Shown here one piece after another: positions 35,228-44,195 of a stretch of DNA of 64,000 bases (positions are counted from its first letter, which is position 1; each line of letters starts with the position of its first letter). Source of the DNA: Gemmatimonadota bacterium (GTDB lineage Bacteria > Gemmatimonadota > Gemmatimonadetes > Gemmatimonadales > GWC2-71-9); the NCBI GenBank assembly GCA_016874005.1, contig VGVQ01000004.1:42968-106967 (forward strand). Reading direction: 5' to 3'. Made by a program: the position numbers and the translations under genes. The notes under the pieces were generated by a model. That model had not been told where the DNA came from. It worked only from the letters and a program-made list of their open reading frames with translations, and made no database searches.

Positions 35228-36007
35228 ATGGGCAACCGTGCGCTGGTGGAACGGCGGGGGGCGGTGGCAATCGTCACGATCAATCGGCCCGAGGCCCGCA
35301 ACGCGATCAACGCGGAGGTCGCGGCCGCGATGAACCGCGCGTTCGGGGAGCTGGCCCGGGACGACACCGTCCGCTGCGTCATCTTGACCGGGGCGGGCGA
35401 CAAAGCCTTCAGCTCCGGGCTCGACCTCAAGGAGCTGGCTCGACGGGGCCCCGCGCTGATTCCCGAGGTGGTGTTCGCCGACACGGGCTGGGCCGGCATC
35501 GGGCGACGCCAATTCTGGAAGCCGCTGATCGCGGCGGTCAACGGATACGCGGTCGCGGGCGGCCTCGAGTTGATGTTGTCTTGCGATTTCGCGATCGCCT
35601 CGGACAACGCCAAGCTGGGTTGTAACGAGGTGACCCTCGGTCCCATCGCGGACGCGGGCGCCTGCTTCCGGCTCCCGGACTGGGTGCCGCTACCCTTCGC
35701 CAAGGAGATGATTCTCACCGGCCGGATGGTCGATGCCCACGAGGCCGCCCGGGTGGGATTGGTCAACCGGGTGGTCGGGCTCGCGGAGTTGCTGCCGACC
35801 TGTCTTGAGCTGGCCGAGCGGATCGCTCGGAACTCGCCCTCGTCGATGCAGATCACCAAACGGCTGATGGCGGAAACCCGCAACGTCCCCGAATCGGTTG
35901 CCTGGTCGATCAATGACCGCTGCGCCGAGGAGTCGTACCGGACCGCGGATTTTCTGGAAGGGCCCAGGGCGTTCGCCGAGAAACGCTCGGCGAAATTCCA
36001 TGGCTGA
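35228..36007 (+). CDS. Enoyl-CoA hydratase/isomerase
   Basis: 259 aa crotonase-fold enzyme from the ATG at 35228. INRPEARNAIN, the oxyanion-hole strands FSSGLDLKEL and AVNGYAVAGGLELMLSCDFAIAS, and the GLVNRVV segment are present. The first catalytic Glu position near KLGCNEVTLGPIADAG is Glu, while the second is not obvious, so hydratase versus isomerase activity stays open. Its stop overlaps the start of the acyl-CoA ligase gene by 8 bp. A TATTGT at 35187 may be its -10 box. Confidence 0.9.
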   Translation: MGNRALVERRGAVAIVTINRPEARNAINAEVAAAMNRAFGELARDDTVRCVILTGAGDKAFSSGLDLKELARRGPALIPEVVFADTGWAGIGRRQFWKPLIAAVNGYAVAGGLELMLSCDFAIASDNAKLGCNEVTLGPIADAGACFRLPDWVPLPFAKEMILTGRMVDAHEAARVGLVNRVVGLAELLPTCLELAERIARNSPSSMQITKRLMAETRNVPESVAWSINDRCAEESYRTADFLEGPRAFAEKRSAKFHG

Positions 36008-37610
36008 CCCCGGCCCGGAGCGGCCGCCGGATCCGGCGAGCCTGCTCGCTCTGCTCGGCCGCGGTACCGGCACGGTCTCAGAGGTGTTCGTCGCCCGCTG
36101 CCGCGCCAGCGCCGCGCGGCCCTTTCTGATCGCCGACGATCGCCGTTGGAGCTATGCGGAGGCGGAGGAAATCGTTCGGCGAGTCGCGGGGTACCTTGCC
36201 ACCGTCGCCGGCCCGGCGGAGCGGGTCGCCAGCTTCGTGGGGAACCGGCCCGAGGCCCTGTGGACCTGGTTCGGTGCGGCCTGGGCCGGGTTGGTGTACC
36301 TGCCGATCAACCGGGAACAGCGTGGCGAGCTGCTGGCCGACCAGCTCGGGCGTTCGGGCGCATCGGTGCTGGTGACCGAAGCGGCCGCGGTGGCCGATCT
36401 GCCGGAGGGCCTCGGAGCGCTGGGGATTCGGTTGGTGCTGCTGCTGGACCAACTGGAGAGCCTCCCGGTGGGGTGGCCGCCGGTCGTGAGTTGGTCGGCG
36501 GTCAATGGCGCGGCGCCAATCGATCCGGTTCGTCGAGGCCCCGGCGACCTCGCGGCGATCATGTTCACCTCGGGGACCACCGGCCGATCCAAAGCGGCGC
36601 GGCTGCCCCACAACCTGTTCGTCCGCAACGCGGCCCGACTCGTCGACGGCTACCGACTGCGCGGGGACGACGTCTTCCACAATTGGCTGCCGCTCTGCCA
36701 CCTGGGCGGTTTGCTCCACATGACGATGACCGCGGTGATCGCCGGCGGCACGGTCGCGTTGTTCCCCGGCTTCTCGGCGTCGCGATTCCGGGAGCAGGTC
36801 GACCGGACCAACGCCACGGTGATCTGCGGATTCGCCTCGATCCTCCACTTCATCTGGGCCCAGCCGCCTCGGGCCGACGATCCCCGGTGTTCGCTCCGGG
36901 TCGGCATCATCGGGGGGATTCCGGGGGACTTGAAGCGACCGTTCGAGGAACGATTCGGGATGTGGTTAGGCGAGAACTACGGGATGACCGAGGCCGATCC
37001 GATCACCCTTCCGACCCCCGGCGTCGACGCCGCCGACACCAGCGGATATCCTGGCGGGGACTTCGAGGTCACCGTCGTCGACCAATACGACCGTCCGGCC
37101 GCTCCCGGCGCCCTGGGCGAGATCCTCATCCGGCCGCGAGTGCCCTCCGTCATGTCGCTCGGCTACGAGGGCGATGACGACGCGACCGTGATCAAGTGGC
37201 GCAACCTCTGGTTTCACACCGGCGATTGGGGCGAGCTCGACGGCCTCGGGAGGCTCCGATTCAAGGGTCGGGCCCATCATTACATCCGGCGGCGAGGTGA
37301 GAACGTGTCGGTGGCTGAGGTCGAACGGATTCTCGGCCAGCACCCGGCGGTGGCCGATTGCGTGGTGGTTGGGGTTGCCTCGCCGGTTGGTGAGCAGGAC
37401 GTGAAGGCGGTCGTCGCGGTCCGGCCCGGGGCGCGTTGCGACGGAGCGGAGTTGCGCGACTATCTGGTCGGGCGAATGGCGGGTTTCATGGTGCCGCGAT
37501 TCATCGAGTTCCGCGCGGAGCTCGGGCGAACCGAGTTGGGCAAGGTGTCGCTGGAATCGGCCAGGGCGATCACCGGTGACCTCTTCGACGGTGACCAAAC
37601 GGCGGAGTAG
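36000..37610 (+). CDS. AMP-dependent acyl-CoA synthetase
   Basis: 536 aa ANL-superfamily ligase. Phosphate loop FTSGTTGRSKAA, the adenine motif NYGMTEAD, the TGDWGELD hinge region and the final Lys in TELGKVSLE are present; the A8 hinge reads RRRGENVSVAEVE. It activates a carboxylic acid to its CoA thioester. Coupled to an enoyl-CoA hydratase and divergent from the acyl-CoA dehydrogenase/deiodinase operon, it may start a CoA-dependent degradation route. The acid cannot be named. Confidence 0.92.
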   Translation: MADPGPERPPDPASLLALLGRGTGTVSEVFVARCRASAARPFLIADDRRWSYAEAEEIVRRVAGYLATVAGPAERVASFVGNRPEALWTWFGAAWAGLVYLPINREQRGELLADQLGRSGASVLVTEAAAVADLPEGLGALGIRLVLLLDQLESLPVGWPPVVSWSAVNGAAPIDPVRRGPGDLAAIMFTSGTTGRSKAARLPHNLFVRNAARLVDGYRLRGDDVFHNWLPLCHLGGLLHMTMTAVIAGGTVALFPGFSASRFREQVDRTNATVICGFASILHFIWAQPPRADDPRCSLRVGIIGGIPGDLKRPFEERFGMWLGENYGMTEADPITLPTPGVDAADTSGYPGGDFEVTVVDQYDRPAAPGALGEILIRPRVPSVMSLGYEGDDDATVIKWRNLWFHTGDWGELDGLGRLRFKGRAHHYIRRRGENVSVAEVERILGQHPAVADCVVVGVASPVGEQDVKAVVAVRPGARCDGAELRDYLVGRMAGFMVPRFIEFRAELGRTELGKVSLESARAITGDLFDGDQTAE

Positions 37611-37889
37611 CTGCGTGGGAGAGCGTCACGATCCCGGACACAAGAGTTGGTCCAGCATTCGGACGAGGCGGCGCCTGGGCGGCAATTGCTGCTGACCAAG
37701 CCCGTTGCGGTTTCCGCCCGGGACCACGATGACCGGAAAGAGGTTAGGACAGGCCGGGGCAGTGTTGCTGGTGGCCTTGGGCGGGGCTCGCAGACCGATC
37801 GCGGTCTCTACCTGCACTTCGGCTTCAAGTTCGGCCAGGAGGCTTTCAAGCGACTGGCCGGCGAGGCGCCGAGGCCGCAGAGCGGCCGC
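37611..37889. other. Intergenic region, no clear gene
   Basis: 279 bp between convergent genes. Short frames exist on the plus strand, including one reading RGLYLHFGFKFGQEAFKRLA near 37800, but none has a supported start or a recognised family. No strong hairpin was found. Confidence 0.3.
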
Positions 37890-39005
37890 CTAACGAAGTT
37901 TGCGGGCCCGCCCGGCGGCGTCGACGATCCAGACTGGGCCGCGGCGGGCCTCGGTGCCGAGACTCGCCGCCGGGGCCGGGTCCGGGTCCGGCGGCGGCTC
38001 GGCCCGGCCAGGCTCGGCCAGATAGCCGCGGTCCGCCAGGGCGCCGACCGAGATCGCGGAGATCCGGCGCTCCGAGGTAATGACGGCCAGCATCGCGTCC
38101 CCCTCGGTGCCCAGGTCGGCCCGCCACGAGGTCAGGTCCGCGGTGATCGGAACTCCCGATTCGAAGCCGCCCATGGCGCGGTAAGCGGCTAGCGCCGCGG
38201 GTCCCCTCCAACGAGGACTGCCGGGAACGGTCCGGTCCAACTCGGGTCGGGGGATCCCGGTCATGACATGCCCCGCGAGGCCGAGTGCCTGCCCGATCTG
38301 ACGGGCGAACTGGTTCTCCCAGGTCTGCCGCTCGGAGGCGGTCAGGGTCGCGGCCAGGTCGGAGAACGAGCGCCGCAGCGCCATCGCCCCGACCAATGTC
38401 CGGCCGGTTTCGTCGACCACGCAGGGACCGGCCGTGCCGGTGACTCCTGGGGCCACCGACCCATCGTCGAAGCGGTCCACCACGATCACCACCCCTTGAT
38501 GCTGGATCCGTTCGCTCGAGGTGCCAGGAACACAGGCCCCGGCGGGAAGGTCGACACTCCAGGGGGCTTGGTGCCGGAGCATCCGGCGCCAGCGCATCGC
38601 AGCCCGCGAGAATATCGCCCGTTCGGCGTCGGTTGGGCTCCAGCGGAATCGGAGGGCGATCCCGAAGCTGTCCGGCGGCGCGGCGATCCGGATCCGGGTC
38701 GAGCCGGACAAGGCGCCCGCCCGAGCGGTCAGGTCGACCTCGCCGGTGCGCAAGGGGAACACCCGGCCGCCAGGCTCGACCGCGAGGATCGCCGGATCGC
38801 TCGATTCGACGGTCATCGACCCGGTGTCGCCGATGGGGCGGCGGACCTCGAACCAGGTCAGCTCACCGAGACGAGCCGAATCCCGGAGGGTCACGACGAG
38901 ACCCTCGGGCGGCTCGAGCGGCCCGGTCTCGGTGCTCGCGCAGGCGGTGGCGAAGAGCGCCGCCGCGGCCGCCGCGGAGAGTCGGGTCGAGCGAGCTTGT
39001 CCCAT
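37890..39005 (-). CDS. Lipoprotein with leishmanolysin-like C-terminus lacking HExxH
   Basis: 371 aa. The leader ends in a lipobox before Cys (FATAC). Residues about 35-115 look like a BIG_2-type Ig domain. The rest follows the layout of bacterial leishmanolysin-like (M8) lipoproteins: an early strand with FRWSPTDAERAIFSRAAMRW, a helix where the zinc motif is expected, a GPAALAAYRAMGG segment and a final AISVGALADRGY. At the zinc helix it reads FARQIGQALGLAGH instead of HEIGHxLG, so the HExxH motif is absent and the protein should be inactive as a protease. The family assignment is inference. The stop TAG is inside GCCTAACG. Confidence 0.65.
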   Translation of the reverse strand: MGQARSTRLSAAAAAALFATACASTETGPLEPPEGLVVTLRDSARLGELTWFEVRRPIGDTGSMTVESSDPAILAVEPGGRVFPLRTGEVDLTARAGALSGSTRIRIAAPPDSFGIALRFRWSPTDAERAIFSRAAMRWRRMLRHQAPWSVDLPAGACVPGTSSERIQHQGVVIVVDRFDDGSVAPGVTGTAGPCVVDETGRTLVGAMALRRSFSDLAATLTASERQTWENQFARQIGQALGLAGHVMTGIPRPELDRTVPGSPRWRGPAALAAYRAMGGFESGVPITADLTSWRADLGTEGDAMLAVITSERRISAISVGALADRGYLAEPGRAEPPPDPDPAPAASLGTEARRGPVWIVDAAGRARKLR

Positions 39006-39081
39006 GGTCTTAGGCTCCGCGCGGGGTGCTCCGGCCGTCCGAGTGCCGGTCCATTGGTTATCGGCCGGGGCGGCGCATGCC

Positions 39082-39111
39082 TTGAGCGGTCGCGGGGTAG
39101 CACCGTATCTT
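39082..39111 (+). promoter_or_regulatory. Sigma-70-type promoter for the glycerol facilitator gene
   Basis: TTGAGC (39082-39087) and TATCTT (39106-39111) are separated by 18 bp, and the ATG is 31 nt after the -10. This is the best-formed promoter seen in the window. Confidence 0.5.
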
Positions 39112-39142
39112 GGCCAGATCACCCCAGCGAGGCCCCCCTTTC

Positions 39143-39856
39143 ATGACCCCCGTCATCGGTGAGTTCGTCGGCACCGCGCTGCTGACCCTGCTCGGTTGTG
39201 GCGTCGTGGCCAACGTCGTGCTTCGCGGCACCAAGGGCCACGGTGGCGGTTGGATCGTGATCACCCTCGGGTGGGCGATGGCGGTGTTCGTGGCCGTCGT
39301 GGTGGCCAGCCGGGCCAGTGGGGCGCACCTGAATCCGGCGGTGTCGTTTGGGCTCGCGGTGGCGGGCAAGTTCGCCTGGGCTTCGGTCGCCGGCTATGTC
39401 GTCGCCCAACTCGCGGGTGCCTTGGTCGGCGCGGCGCTGGTGTGGCTGATGTACCGCCCGCATTTCGACGCGACCGACGACGCCGGCGCCAAGCTGGGTG
39501 TCTTCGCGACCGCCCCCGCGATTCGGAACCCGTTGACCAACGTGGTCTCGGAAGTCCTCGGCACCTTCGTCCTGGTGTTCCTCGCCTTGGCCATCTCCAG
39601 TCCCGAGGGCGGGCTGGGCTCGCTCGACGCGCTCCCGATCGCGTTGGTCGTCTTGGTGGTCGGGCTGTCGCTCGGGGGTACGACTGGCTACGCGATCAAT
39701 CCGGCCCGGGACCTGGGGCCGCGAATTGCCCACGCCCTGTTGCCGATCCCCGCCAAGGGTCCGAATGGGTGGGACTACGCCTGGGTCCCGATCGTCGGCC
39801 CGTTGGTCGGAGGCGGGCTCGCCGGCTTGGCCTACCCCGCGCTCGTCGTCGGTTGA
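39143..39856 (+). CDS. MIP family channel, glycerol-facilitator type
   Basis: 237 aa with six membrane helices and two NPA half-helices: GAHLNPAVS and GYAINPARDLGPR. The Asp directly after the second NPAR is the mark of aquaglyceroporins, so passage of glycerol or other small polyols is expected rather than water alone. No glycerol kinase or dehydrogenase gene is adjacent. The MaoC-type pair follows after 49 bp. Confidence 0.93.
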   Translation: MTPVIGEFVGTALLTLLGCGVVANVVLRGTKGHGGGWIVITLGWAMAVFVAVVVASRASGAHLNPAVSFGLAVAGKFAWASVAGYVVAQLAGALVGAALVWLMYRPHFDATDDAGAKLGVFATAPAIRNPLTNVVSEVLGTFVLVFLALAISSPEGGLGSLDALPIALVVLVVGLSLGGTTGYAINPARDLGPRIAHALLPIPAKGPNGWDYAWVPIVGPLVGGGLAGLAYPALVVG

Positions 39857-39905
39857 GGCGGCTCCGGCGGCGGTTCACGAATCACTCTCTCAATCCGGGT
39901 TACTG

Positions 39906-40361
39906 ATGATCGATCGAGCGAACATCGGCAGGACCTTCCCACCATTCGAGGTCGAGGTCGACAAGAGTCGGCTCCGACTCTTCGCGAAGGCCATTGGCGA
40001 GACCCGGCCGGTGTACCTCGATGAGGCGGCTGCCCGGGCGGCGGGGTACCGATCGCTGCTGGCGCCGCCGACCTTCGTCAATTGCCTCGCGGCCGACGAT
40101 CCTCGGGGCTTCCAGTACCTCCAGGACCTGGGCGTCCCGATGGCGCGGATGCTCCACGCCGAGCAGACCTTCAACTACCGCGGCCCGTTGTGCGCCGGCG
40201 ACCGAGTGGTGGTCGAGCGGCGAGTCGCCGACATCTACGACAAGAAAGGCGGAGCGCTCGAGTTCATTCGTTTCGAGCTGACGGTCCGCAACGCGGCCGA
40301 CGGGACGCTGATCGCCGATTGCATCTCGCTTCTGGCGATCCGAAACGAGGTGGCCCGATGA
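39906..40361 (+). CDS. MaoC-like dehydratase, N-terminal-type (FAS1-like) subunit
   Basis: 151 aa hotdog protein. The sequence RLRLFAKAIGETRPVYLDEAAARAAGYRSLLAPPTF is typical of FAS1-like/MaoC_dehydrat_N domains, which lack the catalytic Asp-His and serve as the substrate-binding half of a heterodimer. The active half is encoded by the next gene, whose ATG overlaps this stop (ATGA). Together they should form an (R)-specific enoyl-CoA hydratase. Confidence 0.88.
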   Translation: MIDRANIGRTFPPFEVEVDKSRLRLFAKAIGETRPVYLDEAAARAAGYRSLLAPPTFVNCLAADDPRGFQYLQDLGVPMARMLHAEQTFNYRGPLCAGDRVVVERRVADIYDKKGGALEFIRFELTVRNAADGTLIADCISLLAIRNEVAR

Positions 40362-40762
40362 GCATCCTCCCCCCGATCGGAACCGCGCTGCCGGCGTTGA
40401 CGCTCCCGCCGCTCAACCGGGCGACCCTGGCGCTGTACGCCGGCGGTTCCGGCGATCACGTCCCGCTCCACATCGACGCGGCGTTCGCCAAGAACGCGGG
40501 GTATCCCGACGTCTTCATGCACGGGATGCTGGGGATGGCCTACGTCGGGCGGATGCTGACCGAGTGGATGCCGCAATCGAGGCTCAAGCAGTTCTCGGGT
40601 CGATTCGTGGCGATCACCTATCCCGACGAGCAACTCACCGCGACCGGCCGAGTGGTCGAGCACGGTGCCGGCGGGGTGCCGGGGCAGCTGCGGGTCGACG
40701 TGACCCTCGCCAACGCCGCCGGGGAGCCAAAGTTCACCGGCGGGGCGGTGTTCGAGGCGTAG
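40358..40762 (+). CDS. MaoC-like dehydratase, catalytic subunit
   Basis: 134 aa. The hydratase-2 motif is intact: SGDHVPLHIDAAFAKNAGYP then FMHGML, giving the catalytic Asp and His. It pairs with the N-type subunit encoded immediately upstream. Two-subunit MaoC hydratases are known from mycolic-acid synthesis and from steroid side-chain degradation; which acyl-CoA is used here is unknown. It is convergent with the serine hydrolase gene, 9 bp away. Confidence 0.9.
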   Translation: MSILPPIGTALPALTLPPLNRATLALYAGGSGDHVPLHIDAAFAKNAGYPDVFMHGMLGMAYVGRMLTEWMPQSRLKQFSGRFVAITYPDEQLTATGRVVEHGAGGVPGQLRVDVTLANAAGEPKFTGGAVFEA

Positions 40763-40771
40763 CCGGCCCGA

Positions 40772-42349
40772 TCAGCGACAGGTCGGGTCCGGGGCGAGCA
40801 CCTCGTCTCGCGGGCTCGGCCGGATGTCGAGCTGCTGCACCGTCGCGGGCTCGATCGGAGCCAGGGTAATGGCGACCGCCAGGTCGCCCCGATCACAGCG
40901 GATCTTCCACTGGCCCCGTAACGCGTTGGCGGCCAGGAAGGGCCCCTCGTTCCGGCAATTCCCGCCAACCTGTTCCCGGAGCCGGGCCAACGCGGCCTGG
41001 CGCCGCGGCTTGGGCTCGTCCAAGTAGAGATTCATCGCCGCGAGGCTGTCGGCCAAGGCGTCGTTCCACGTCGCGACCAGGCGGGTGACCTGGTCCCGGC
41101 GGGTCAGCAGCACCGGGGCGGGACTGGGCTGCCGCGGGACCAGGCCCCCGGTCGCCGCGAGCGCGGCCAGGGCCTGGTCGAGCACCGGTCCCCATCCGGT
41201 GTAGGTGAGGTTGCCTAACGCAACCAACCCGACCCCGTAATCCGGCAGCCACCGCATCTGCGACCCGAAGCCCGGCAGGCCCCCCGAGTGGGAGACCACC
41301 GCTCCGAACCGGCAGGTCTCCCGGATCCCGAGTCCGTAGCCGTAGCCCCCCGCGCTCAGGGTCGCGGCGCCGGTCGAGTCGCGGCCCACGGTGGCTCCGT
41401 TGTACCGCCAGATCTGCTGCATCTCGCGGACCGAGGCCCGGCGGACCGGCCCCGAGTCGGCGCCGTCGCGGGCCGGCCAGGCATCGAGCAGAAAGGCGAC
41501 GTAGCGCCCGAGGTCGCCGATCGACGTGAGCATCCCACCCATGGGTCCGAACGAGCCATCGGGAAGCTGGGGCTCTTCGACCCAGCGGTCGTCCTGACGG
41601 CGATAGCCGAGGGCCAGCCGACTCGACGGGACCGAGGCGGCCTCGAGCGTGGTCACCCGCATCCCGAGAGGCCCGAGGATCCGCCGCTGGATGTAGCGGG
41701 GGTAGGGGACTCCCGAGACATTCGCGATGATCCGTCCGAGGATGGCGAAGCCGTAGTTCGAGTACTCGTAGGCCGTGCCCGGCACCGTGGAGAAGGGAAT
41801 CCCCCGCCGCATCATCGCCGACATCTGGCGGTCGGTGGCGGCCAGCTGCTGGTCGCCCCAGGGGTTGTCCTCCGGGAAGCCCTCCGAATGCGTCAGCAGC
41901 TGCCGAATCGTGATCCGGGGCGCGTCCGAGGTGGGGTACCGCAGGGCCCGGAGCTCGGGGACGAAACGCTCGGCGGGATCGTCGAGCGAGAGCCGACCCG
42001 CATCGCGGAGCTGGAGGATGGCCAGCGCGGTAAAGCTCTTGGTCATCGATGCGATCCGGAAAACCGACGAGGTATCGACCGGTGCCTTCCGCCCGACATC
42101 GCGAACGCCGTGGGTGCCGAGGTGTACCAACTTGCCGTCGACGATGACTCCGTAGCCGATCCCGGGCACCTGGCCTTGCTCGGCAAAATCTCGAAACAGC
42201 CGGTCGAGGGCCCCAAACCCCGCGCTGAGCCGGGCCAGCCGGTCGGCAACCGGATACGTCGGTGGGGGCGCCTGGCTGGACAGGGGATCCTGGCCCATGG
42301 CCTGAGCGGCGAGACTGGAGGTCAGCAACAGCGCGAGCATCGAGCGCAT
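40772..42349 (-). CDS. Secreted beta-lactamase-fold serine hydrolase
   Basis: 525 aa with signal peptide (MRSMLALLLTSSLAAQAMGQ). The catalytic motifs are canonical for the penicillin-binding superfamily: S-M-T-K in IASMTKSF, YSN in YEYSNYG and HSGG in VSHSGGLPGFG. The final 130 residues are a separate non-catalytic domain. It is the third of four such hydrolases in the window and the only one with a strict YSN motif. The substrate is unknown; an esterase or D,D-peptidase role is possible. Confidence 0.9.
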   Translation of the reverse strand: MRSMLALLLTSSLAAQAMGQDPLSSQAPPPTYPVADRLARLSAGFGALDRLFRDFAEQGQVPGIGYGVIVDGKLVHLGTHGVRDVGRKAPVDTSSVFRIASMTKSFTALAILQLRDAGRLSLDDPAERFVPELRALRYPTSDAPRITIRQLLTHSEGFPEDNPWGDQQLAATDRQMSAMMRRGIPFSTVPGTAYEYSNYGFAILGRIIANVSGVPYPRYIQRRILGPLGMRVTTLEAASVPSSRLALGYRRQDDRWVEEPQLPDGSFGPMGGMLTSIGDLGRYVAFLLDAWPARDGADSGPVRRASVREMQQIWRYNGATVGRDSTGAATLSAGGYGYGLGIRETCRFGAVVSHSGGLPGFGSQMRWLPDYGVGLVALGNLTYTGWGPVLDQALAALAATGGLVPRQPSPAPVLLTRRDQVTRLVATWNDALADSLAAMNLYLDEPKPRRQAALARLREQVGGNCRNEGPFLAANALRGQWKIRCDRGDLAVAITLAPIEPATVQQLDIRPSPRDEVLAPDPTCR

Positions 42350-42386
42350 CCGGAGTACCTCGCGAAGGACGGTGCGAACGCGAAGG

Positions 42387-43034
42387 TTACCGATCGCTGC
42401 CTCGTTGGGCAATCGGGGCCTGATTGCCGGCGGGCCGATCGAGTTCCCGGCGGACGATCGCGGCGAGCTGGGATCGGTCGAACGGCTTGACCAGCAACGG
42501 GCCGTGACTCGGAGGACCGGTCGGTTCGATCTCGGTGCCGGCCAGCCCGGACATGAACACCACCCGAAGGTCCGGCCGCTGATCGCGGCAGCGGGCCGCC
42601 AACTCGGGACCGCTGAGCCCCGGCATCAGCATGTCGGTGAGGAGGAGGCCGATCTCGGCTCGATGTTCGGTGAAGACCGCCAGCCCTTCGAGCCCGTCGC
42701 GGGCTTCATGGACGCGGTAGCCCAAGCTGGTCAACGTGCGGGCGGCGATGATCCGGACCGCCTCCTCGTCTTCGGCGACCAGGACCGCCTCGGTACCCAC
42801 GGGCGACGGCGCGACCGACCGGGGAGGTCGTTGAACCGCGGCCTCGATGACGACGCCCACCGGAAGCCAAACCTCGAACCGGGTTCCGCGGCCGACCTCG
42901 GAATCGACCGCAATCGCGCCGCCGTGCTGAGTGACGATCCCAAAACAGACGGCGAGCCCCAGGCCCGATCCGCGATTCACCTCCTTGGTGGTGAAGAACG
43001 GCTCGAACAGGCGGGCCTTGACGGCCGGCGTCAT
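42387..43034 (-). pseudogene. C-terminal remnant of a hybrid histidine kinase (half HATPase plus receiver)
   Basis: 215 codons from an ATG at 43034. Residues 1-59 are only the last part of a histidine-kinase ATPase domain (F-box LFEPFFTTKE, G2 box GSGLGLAV); just upstream in the same frame the bases still read DTSIGM, the end of the G1 box. The N-box, dimerisation and sensor parts are gone. Residues about 82-200 are an intact receiver domain with the acidic pair EDE, phosphoacceptor D134 (LLTDMLMPG) and K183 (VKPF). The 5' side merges with the Ser/Thr kinase frame, which marks a deletion. It might still be translated as a stand-alone receiver. Confidence 0.75.
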
Positions 43035-44130
43035 CCCGATTGAGGTGTCGGCGGACGTCGTCGGCCATCTCCGCCGCCGAAGCGTAGCGGCGGGCGGGCT
43101 CCTTGCGGAGCGCCTTGAGCACGATGGCGTCGAGGTCGCCGGCCAGGCGGTTCGCCTCCACCGGCGAACGCGCCAACTTGGCCTTGGTCAGCCAGGCGGC
43201 ATCCGCTGCGCGGCGACTCGGAGCGGTCGGCGTCTCGTTGCCGACGGCCTGGTGCAACTGGGCCGCCGGGGTGAACTGGAACGGCCGAGACCCTGTCAGC
43301 AACTCGTAGAGGAGGACCCCGAGCGCGTAGACATCGGTCGCGGTGGTAATGGTGCCGCCGACGAACTGCTCGGGGGCCGCGTGCTCCGGCGTCAGCAGCA
43401 ACAAGTCGCCGGTCGTCGAGCTGTCTTGGCCCGCGTCGATGATCTTGGCGATCCCGAAGTCGAGGAGCCGTACCTCGCCGCGAGTCGTCACCAGGATGTT
43501 GCTCGGCTTGAGGTCCCGGTGGACGACCAGGTTCGCGTGAGCGAACTGGACCGCCTCACAAACCGTCAGAAAGAGCTGGAGTCGGGCCTCGAGATCCAAG
43601 CCGCGCTCGTTCGCGTGGGTCGTCAGCGGCTGACCGTCGACATACTGCATGACCAGGTAGGGCTGCCCCTGGTCGGTCACCCCGCCGTCGAGGAGCGTCG
43701 CGATGTTGGGGTGGACCAGTCGAGCGAGAATCTGGCGTTCGGTTCGGAATCGCCGCATCAGGTCATCGGTGTCGCGGCCGGGCCGAATCAGCTTGATGGC
43801 GACTTGTTGCTCGTACTGGGCATCGGCCCGACGGGCGCGGTACACCTCACCCATCCCACCCCGGCCGATGACGGCCTCGATCGCATAGGCCCCGATCGTT
43901 GCGCCAGGCGCGGCCGCCCCGACGCCCTCGGTGATCGCCGGGCTCAGGAGCCGATCGGAGTCGCGGGTGCCCCCGGCGGCCGCGTGGCCGGCGAGGACCG
44001 CTTCGACCTCGCGACGAAAGGCGGTGTCACCACCGCACACCCGGTCGAGGTAGGCCGCCCGCTCCGCGGTGGGAAGCTCGAGGGCCTCGAAGAACACCCG
44101 ATCGAGCCGTTGCCAGGTTTCCGGTTTCAC
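42706..44130 (-). CDS. Ser/Thr protein kinase, truncated by a deletion scar
   Basis: From the GTG at 44130 (GGGAG nine bases upstream). Residues 1-60 are the usual WQRLDRVFFEALELP leader domain. The Hanks kinase domain has the glycine loop GRGGMGEV (89-96), K113, HRDLKPSN (204-211) and DFG (224-226), all intact. At about residue 365 (AEMADDVRRHLN) the sequence crosses into a histidine-kinase gene in the wrong frame, and the last 110 residues are meaningless Arg/Gly-rich translation to 42706. The transmembrane and TPR part usual in this family is lost. It is divergent from a matching ECF sigma factor gene. Confidence 0.8.
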   Translation of the reverse strand: MKPETWQRLDRVFFEALELPTAERAAYLDRVCGGDTAFRREVEAVLAGHAAAGGTRDSDRLLSPAITEGVGAAAPGATIGAYAIEAVIGRGGMGEVYRARRADAQYEQQVAIKLIRPGRDTDDLMRRFRTERQILARLVHPNIATLLDGGVTDQGQPYLVMQYVDGQPLTTHANERGLDLEARLQLFLTVCEAVQFAHANLVVHRDLKPSNILVTTRGEVRLLDFGIAKIIDAGQDSSTTGDLLLLTPEHAAPEQFVGGTITTATDVYALGVLLYELLTGSRPFQFTPAAQLHQAVGNETPTAPSRRAADAAWLTKAKLARSPVEANRLAGDLDAIVLKALRKEPARRYASAAEMADDVRRHLNRDDAGRQGPPVRAVLHHQGGESRIGPGARRLFWDRHSARRRDCGRFRGRPRNPVRGLASGGRRHRGRGSTTSPVGRAVARGYRGGPGRRRRGGGPDHRRPHVDQLGLPRP

Positions 44131-44195
44131 CGTCGCTTGCTCCCGCGATCCAATCGTGGTAACTGTTGAAGACCGATCCGCCACCCGAGGGTCCC

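Noticed and set aside
37647..38192. 181-codon plus-strand frame after the acyl-CoA ligase gene
   Set aside because: Most of it is antisense to the lipoprotein gene at 37890-39005; the free part has no recognised family or good ribosome-binding site.
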